Source: Streptomyces sp. NBC_00620
GTDB taxonomy: Bacteria > Actinomycetota > Actinomycetes > Streptomycetales > Streptomycetaceae
Length of the DNA: 64,000 bases
Direction: 5' to 3'
Assembly: GCF_026341825.1 (NCBI RefSeq)
Contig: NZ_JAPENY010000003.1
Coordinates: 62,001 to 126,000 of the forward strand
The notes beneath the pieces were generated by a model, which saw only the letters and a program-made list of their open reading frames with translations, was not told where the DNA came from and searched no databases. Made by a program: the position numbers and the translations under genes. Below, piece by piece: positions 59,397 through 64,000 of the stretch; position 1 is the stretch's first letter, and every line of letters starts with the position of its first letter.

Positions 59397-61102
59397 GCGC
59401 GGCTCCACTCGCGGTAGGCGGCCAGGGCGGTCGGCAGGGTGGGGAAGATCAGGTCGGGGCCGACCGACTTCGTCAGGCCGTACGCCTCCAGGTCGTCCAT
59501 GAGGTCCTGCTTCACCCGGGCGAGGGCGAAGACCACGCCCCGCCGGGTCAGTTCGTGGCGCAGGGCGTCCACGGCGTCCAGGGCGGTGATGTCGACCTCC
59601 ACATTGGCCTCGGTGTTGAGGACGAACCAGCGGACCGGTTCGGTCTGTTCCTCGACGGCGGCCAGGGCCCGGCGGTGGAAGTTCTCCGCGTTGGCGAAGA
59701 AGAGCGGCGAGTCGTAGCGGTAGACCACCAGGCCGGGGATCGTACGGGCCTGGGGGTAGTCGTCCACGTCGTGCATGCCGGCCACGCCGGGCACCACCCC
59801 CTCGACGGCGTCGTGCGGGCGGGCCACGCGGGTCAGCAACTCCGCGACGGACAGGCCGACGGCGACGATCACGCCGTACAGGATGTCCAGGGCCAGGACG
59901 CCGACCAGGCAGCCGAGCGCCAGCAGCAGCTCCCGGCGGCGGAAGGATGCCAGTCGTCGGAAGCCCGCCAGGTCGATCATGCGGACGGCGGCGTACACGA
60001 CGAGCGCGCCCAGGACGGCCGACGGGGTGCGGGACAGCAGTGGGCTGAGGAAGAGCAGGACGGCGAGGATCGCCGCGCCGGCGACCAGCGAGTACGCCTG
60101 GCTGCGGGCGCCCGCCGAAGCAGCGAGCGCGGTCCGGCTGGCGCTGCTGCTCACGGGAAAGCCGTGCACGGTGCCCGCGCCGAGGTTGGCCGCGCCCAGG
60201 GCCAGCAGTTCCTGATTGGGGTCCAGCGCTGTGCCCTCCTCCTCGCGGTCACGGAAGGCCCGCGCGGTGAGGATGAAGTCGGTGTAGCCGACGAGGAGAA
60301 CACCGAGGGCGGGCAACAGCAGGTGCGACAGCTCGGTCAGGTCCGGCACGGCGAAGCCGGGCAGCCCCGACGGGACCTCGCCGATCACCTTGATGCCGTG
60401 CCGGTCGTCGAGGTCGAAGACGGCCACGGCCGCGGTGCCCAGCACCACTGCCAGCAGGGGGCCGGGCACCGCGGGGAAGAATCGCGCCACCGTGAACAGG
60501 AACGCGAGTACGGCGGCGGCGAACACCAGCGTGGGCGCATGGGTCTCCGACAGGTGTCGTACGAAGGACCAGAGCTTGGAGAAGAAGGCCGAGCCCGTCG
60601 TCGCTACGCCGGTGAGCTTGGGCAACTGGTCCACCATCATGATCAGCGCTACGCCCGCGAGATAGCCGATCAGCACCGGCCGGGAGAGCAGGTCCGCGAC
60701 GAAGCCCAGCCGCACCGCCCACGCCAACAGGCACAGCAGCCCGACGGTCACCGCGAGGGCGGCCGCCAGCACGGCGTACCGGTCCGGATCCCCGGCGGCG
60801 AGCGGCCCCACCACGGTGGCCGTCATGAGCGCGGTCGTCGACTCGGGGCCCACCGACAGCAGGCGCGAGGAACCGAGCACGGCGTACAGCGCGAGTGCGG
60901 GCAGGATCGCCCAGAGCCCGGCGACCGGCGGCAGGCCTGCCACGCCCGCGTACGCCATGACCTGCGGCACGAGATACGCGGCCACCGTCACGCCGGCCAG
61001 CAGGTCGCCCTTCAGCCATGAGCGCCGGTAGCCCAGGAGAGTGGCGAGTCCGGGCGTCAGGTGGCGCCACCCCGGAACGTGTCCGCCCGAGCTCTGGGAC
61101 AT
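59390..61102 (-). CDS. SulP-family anion transporter with STAS domain
   Basis: A 570-residue protein: about ten to twelve helices (GVTVAAYLVPQVMAYAGVAG; VGPESTTALMTATVVGPLAA) and a C-terminal STAS domain from about residue 450. SulP proteins carry sulfate, bicarbonate, formate-like or other anions; with PFL beside it, formate or bicarbonate is an attractive but unproven substrate. ATG 61102 has AGAAGGAGG directly upstream; a longer version would run through the promoter. Confidence 0.93.
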   Translation of the reverse strand: MSQSSGGHVPGWRHLTPGLATLLGYRRSWLKGDLLAGVTVAAYLVPQVMAYAGVAGLPPVAGLWAILPALALYAVLGSSRLLSVGPESTTALMTATVVGPLAAGDPDRYAVLAAALAVTVGLLCLLAWAVRLGFVADLLSRPVLIGYLAGVALIMMVDQLPKLTGVATTGSAFFSKLWSFVRHLSETHAPTLVFAAAVLAFLFTVARFFPAVPGPLLAVVLGTAAVAVFDLDDRHGIKVIGEVPSGLPGFAVPDLTELSHLLLPALGVLLVGYTDFILTARAFRDREEEGTALDPNQELLALGAANLGAGTVHGFPVSSSASRTALAASAGARSQAYSLVAGAAILAVLLFLSPLLSRTPSAVLGALVVYAAVRMIDLAGFRRLASFRRRELLLALGCLVGVLALDILYGVIVAVGLSVAELLTRVARPHDAVEGVVPGVAGMHDVDDYPQARTIPGLVVYRYDSPLFFANAENFHRRALAAVEEQTEPVRWFVLNTEANVEVDITALDAVDALRHELTRRGVVFALARVKQDLMDDLEAYGLTKSVGPDLIFPTLPTALAAYREWSRAQ

Positions 61103-61265
61103 GAGCCTCCTTCTGCCGAGTGACCTCGGGATCAACCGGCCGGACGACGTGTGTGCGACCTCAGGATCCACCGGCCGGCCGACGTCCGCGAGACGCCGGC
61201 CGGTACGGGGAAGGACCGTACGCCGCCCCGCCCCCGTACCGGCGGCCCAACAGGCCCTACCGAAA

Positions 61266-61279
61266 GGGCCGTTCAGCCC
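61266..61279. promoter_or_regulatory. DevR-type box between SulP and DoxX genes
   Basis: GGGCCGTTCAGCCC, one mismatch in the right arm, 100-113 bp upstream of the DoxX start; it could serve both divergent genes. Confidence 0.6.
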
Positions 61280-61378
61280 CATGGTCACGGACCTTCGGCA
61301 TCCGGCGACACCTGCCCGGCGCGACAAGAGTGTGCGGTGTCAGGCATCGACCGGATCGTTCCCGAAGGGATCACCACC

Positions 61379-62008
61379 ATGGCCGTACACGAGCACCCTC
61401 ACCGGAGCCCGGGGTTCCACCTGCCGTCGCTCCGCAGGAACTGGAACACCTCCGCCCCGGAGTCCGCCGTGTCGGCTCGCACCGGCACGCACACCGCGCG
61501 GGCCTACGCCTTCGCCTCTCTGCGCCTGCTCACCGGGTTCGCCTTCCTGTGGGCCTTCCTCGACAAGACCTTCGGCTTCGGCTACGCCACTCCGTCGGGC
61601 AAGGGCTGGATCGACGGCGGTTCGCCGACCATGGGGTTCCTCAGCGGCGTGGCCGCCGGGCCGATGGAGTCGACCTTCCACTCCTGGGCCGGTGACACCT
61701 GGGCGAACTGGCTGTTCATGGCCGGACTGCTCGGCGTCGGCCTGGCCCTCGTCGGCGGTTTCGCGCTCCGGCTCGCGGCCGTCGCGGGCACCGCTCTGAT
61801 GGCGCTGATGTGGATCGCCGAGTGGCCGCCCGCCAGGCACCTCTCCGACGGCTCGGCAAGCATGTCCTCGAACCCCTTCGTCGACTACCACCTGATCTAC
61901 GCCATCGTCCTGATCGCCCTCGCGCTGGCCTCCGCCGGCGACACCCTCGGTGCCGGGAAGCTCTGGGCCAAGCTGCCGTTCGTCCGCACCAACGGCTGGC
62001 TCCGCTGA
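61379..62008 (+). CDS. DoxX-family membrane protein
   Basis: A 209-residue membrane protein with four helices: RLLTGFAFLWAFLDKTFGFG, WLFMAGLLGVGLALVGGFAL, and two more, ending DYHLIYAIVLIALALA. DoxX proteins occur with quinol oxidases or in redox-stress modules. An extended N-terminal tail (about 45 residues) precedes the first helix. ATG 61379 follows GAAGGGA by 8 bp. Confidence 0.9.
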   Translation: MAVHEHPHRSPGFHLPSLRRNWNTSAPESAVSARTGTHTARAYAFASLRLLTGFAFLWAFLDKTFGFGYATPSGKGWIDGGSPTMGFLSGVAAGPMESTFHSWAGDTWANWLFMAGLLGVGLALVGGFALRLAAVAGTALMALMWIAEWPPARHLSDGSASMSSNPFVDYHLIYAIVLIALALASAGDTLGAGKLWAKLPFVRTNGWLR

Positions 62009-62062
62009 CCACGGCAGGACGCGGCGGGACCCGACACGGGCCCGCCGCGTCCGCCGGGCATA

Positions 62063-62076
62063 GGGCCGAACGGCCC
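62063..62076. promoter_or_regulatory. DevR-type box upstream of usp
   Basis: GGGCCGAACGGCCC, identical in all 14 bp to the pfl box, 85-98 bp upstream of the USP start. Confidence 0.8.
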
Positions 62077-62160
62077 CGGCCGGGTACCTCCGGCCCCTGC
62101 ACCACGCTTCCATTCGACACGACGCTGGAATCGGAAACCCCGATTCAGGAGGTGGAGACC

Positions 62161-63066
62161 ATGGCACGCACCGTCATCGTGGGCCTCGACGGCTCGCCCG
62201 AGAGCCGGGCGGCCGCGGAATGGGCGGCACGTGAGGCCAAGCTGCGCGGACTGCCGCTGAAGCTGGTCCACGTCTGGGAGCCCGTTCCGGAGCCCATGGC
62301 GCAGGCGCCGCTCCTCGGTGCCGAGACGCAGCAGCACTGGAGCGAGCGGATTCCGCGCGAGTCCGCCGAGGGTCTCCGGCTGCGGCACCCCGGTGTGGAG
62401 ATCACCGCCGAGCAGTTCTCCGGCCGGCCCGCCGACGTGCTGACCAGCCAGGCGAAGGACGCCGCACTGCTCGTCCTGGGCTCCCGCGGGATGAGCGGGA
62501 TCGGCGGGTTCCTGGTGGGTTCGGTCGGCCAGGGCGTCCTGGCGCACGCGGAGCGGCCCGTGGTCCTGGTCCGCGCCGGGGAACAGGCCGCGGACGAGCA
62601 CCTGGCGGACCCGGCGGGCATCGCGTCCGCCGCCGGCCCGTACCGGCCGGTGGTCCTGGGGCTGGCCACCGACGACCCGGATCCCTCGCTCGTCGAGTTC
62701 GCCTTCGATGCGGCGGACCGCCGCGCCACCTCCCTGCGGGTCGTCCACGGCTGGAACCCGCCGCCCTACTACGCGTACGGCCTCGCCGCAGACATCGAAC
62801 TCCACGACCAGCTGTCCCGGCAGGAGGCCACCACCCTGAGCGACGTCCTGCGCCCGTGGCGGCAGAAGTTCCCCTCGGTCGAGGTCGTCGAGGAGCCCCG
62901 GTACGGAACGGCCGCGAACCACCTGGTCGACGCCTCTCGCGAAGCCTCCCTGGTCGTGGTGGGCCGTCGGATCCGGCGCAATCCCCTGGGCTCCCACATC
63001 GGCCCGGTCACGCACGCCGTCCTGCACCACTCCACCGCCCCCGTCGCCGTCGTCGCGCACGGCTGA
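62161..63066 (+). CDS. Universal stress protein, two USP domains
   Basis: A 301-residue tandem USP, closely similar in plan to the protein at 54439-55347. ATP motifs are VLGSRGMSGIGGFLVGSVGQ and VVGRRIRRNPLGSHIGPVTH. ATG 62161 follows AGGAGG. It is followed 22 bp later by the alcohol dehydrogenase gene, with which it probably forms an operon driven by the upstream DevR-type box. Confidence 0.94.
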   Translation: MARTVIVGLDGSPESRAAAEWAAREAKLRGLPLKLVHVWEPVPEPMAQAPLLGAETQQHWSERIPRESAEGLRLRHPGVEITAEQFSGRPADVLTSQAKDAALLVLGSRGMSGIGGFLVGSVGQGVLAHAERPVVLVRAGEQAADEHLADPAGIASAAGPYRPVVLGLATDDPDPSLVEFAFDAADRRATSLRVVHGWNPPPYYAYGLAADIELHDQLSRQEATTLSDVLRPWRQKFPSVEVVEEPRYGTAANHLVDASREASLVVVGRRIRRNPLGSHIGPVTHAVLHHSTAPVAVVAHG

Positions 63067-63088
63067 CGTGCCCTGAGGAGAGAACATC

Positions 63089-64000
63089 ATGAAGGCAGCG
63101 GTCGTACGGGCGTTCGGTGAGCCCCTGGTCATCGAGGAACGCCCCGACCCCGAACCCGGCCCCGGCCAGGTCCGTGTCCGCGTCGAGGCATGCGGGCTGT
63201 GCCACACCGACATCCACGCCGCCCGCGGCGACTGGCCCGTCAAACCCACTCCGCCGTTCGTCCCCGGCCACGAGGGCGTCGGCCTCGTCGAGAAGCTCGG
63301 CGACGGCGTCACCCACCTCGCCCTCGGCCAGCGGGTCGCCGTGCCCTGGCTGGGCAAGGCCTGCGGTCGGTGCGAGCACTGCCTGTCCGGCTGGGAGACG
63401 CTGTGCGAGCAGCAGATCAACACCGGGTACGGCTGCGACGGCGGGTACGCCGAGAAGATGCTGGCCTGGGCCGACTTCGCCCAGCCGGTGCCCCAGGGCA
63501 TCAGCGCACTTGAGGCCGCCCCGCTGACCTGCGCCGGCGTCACCACGTACAAGGCCCTCAAGGTCGCGGACGTCCGGCCCACCCAGCTCGTCGCCATCTC
63601 CGGTGTCGGCGGACTCGGCCACCTGGCGGTGCAGTACGCGAAGATCGCCGGGGCGCAGGTGGCGGCGATCGACGTCACGGACGAGAAGCTCGAACTCGCC
63701 GCGGAACTCGGCGCCGACCTCGTCATCGACGCCCGCAAACACGATGTGGGCGAGGTGCTCCAGCGGTACGGCGGCGCGCACGCGGCCATCGCGCTCGCGG
63801 TGAACGAGGCCGCGTTCGCCGCGGCCAACTCCGGGCTGCGGCGCGGCGGCAAACTGGTGATGGTGGCCCTACCGGCGCACGGCACCGTCCAGGTCCCGAT
63901 CTTCGACACCGTTCTCAGAGGCACCTCGGTGATCGGCTCGATCGTGGGTACCCGGCAGGACCTGGCCGAGGTCTTCCAGCTCCACGCGGCCGGCCGTACC
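63089..64000 (+). CDS. Zinc-dependent alcohol dehydrogenase (3' end outside window)
   Basis: A medium-chain dehydrogenase; 304 codons are seen and the gene continues past the edge. Catalytic zinc ligands are in CGLCHTDIHAARGDW and GHEG, structural zinc in CGRCEHCLSGWETLC, and the NAD motif is GVGGLGHLAVQYAK. It resembles AdhP/AdhT-type ethanol dehydrogenases, which regenerate NAD+ by reducing acetaldehyde when oxygen is short. ATG 63089 follows GAGGAGAG. Its place behind a DevR-type-controlled USP gene supports a low-oxygen role. Confidence 0.94.
   Translation, partial: MKAAVVRAFGEPLVIEERPDPEPGPGQVRVRVEACGLCHTDIHAARGDWPVKPTPPFVPGHEGVGLVEKLGDGVTHLALGQRVAVPWLGKACGRCEHCLSGWETLCEQQINTGYGCDGGYAEKMLAWADFAQPVPQGISALEAAPLTCAGVTTYKALKVADVRPTQLVAISGVGGLGHLAVQYAKIAGAQVAAIDVTDEKLELAAELGADLVIDARKHDVGEVLQRYGGAHAAIALAVNEAAFAAANSGLRRGGKLVMVALPAHGTVQVPIFDTVLRGTSVIGSIVGTRQDLAEVFQLHAAGRT

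Noticed and set aside
1..64000. Search by eye for CRISPR arrays, tRNA or rRNA genes, insertion sequences and attachment sites
   Set aside because: No regularly spaced repeats, cloverleaf sequences, transposase motifs or integrase genes were seen.

Overview
The window is high-GC actinobacterial chromosome, almost certainly Streptomyces. Codon third positions are strongly G/C. Many genes overlap as ATGA or GTGA. There are Tat and Sec-secreted glycosyl hydrolases, many regulators paired with their targets, and Streptomyces-type small membrane proteins. I saw no rRNA, tRNA, CRISPR array, complete insertion sequence or phage module.

Left part (1-14.2 kb): a Ser/Thr kinase with a sensor-like outer domain, overlapping a lipoprotein gene; a TetR/SDR divergent pair with a long operator; a TetR-controlled Tat-exported amine oxidase whose domains are circularly permuted; an asparagine-synthase-type amidotransferase next to a thiolase lacking two catalytic residues; a secreted DUF4232 protein, a GH30 glycosidase and an OmpR-type two-component system. 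Next (14.2-28 kb) comes a VanZ-like protein and then a coherent catabolic island. This holds a FadR-type GntR regulator, a branched-chain-type ABC importer (with permease and ATPase fused), a cytosolic EPTP-repeat protein, an unrecognised 400-residue protein, an HpcH/HpaI aldolase, a pyrone-dicarboxylate-hydrolase-like amidohydrolase, 4-hydroxyphenylpyruvate dioxygenase and fumarylacetoacetase. A perfect 30-bp palindrome lies before the transporter operon and a related half-site lies before the regulator gene.

Middle (28-50 kb): an accessory stretch with hypothetical genes, a WD40 propeller gene and several decayed genes, including a nonsense-interrupted gene, a frameshifted HEAT-like gene, a DUF5829 remnant and a doubly broken LacI gene. 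It also has a chitinase and a GH110-like glycosidase with strong terminators, an ArsR/glyoxalase pair, an AbgT/M20/Lrp-type uptake-and-hydrolysis unit and a sortase-like lipoprotein.

Right end (50.3-64 kb): a low-oxygen/dormancy island. It encodes a DevS-type GAF kinase and DevR-type regulator, a cyclic-nucleotide-binding protein, three two-domain universal stress proteins, a complete pyruvate formate-lyase with its radical-SAM activase, a SulP transporter, a DoxX protein and a zinc alcohol dehydrogenase (cut by the window end). The 14-bp palindrome GGGCCG-NN-CGGCCC, exact or with small deviations, recurs 74 to 132 bp upstream of devR, two usp genes, pfl and doxX. That pattern suggests one DevR-type regulon.
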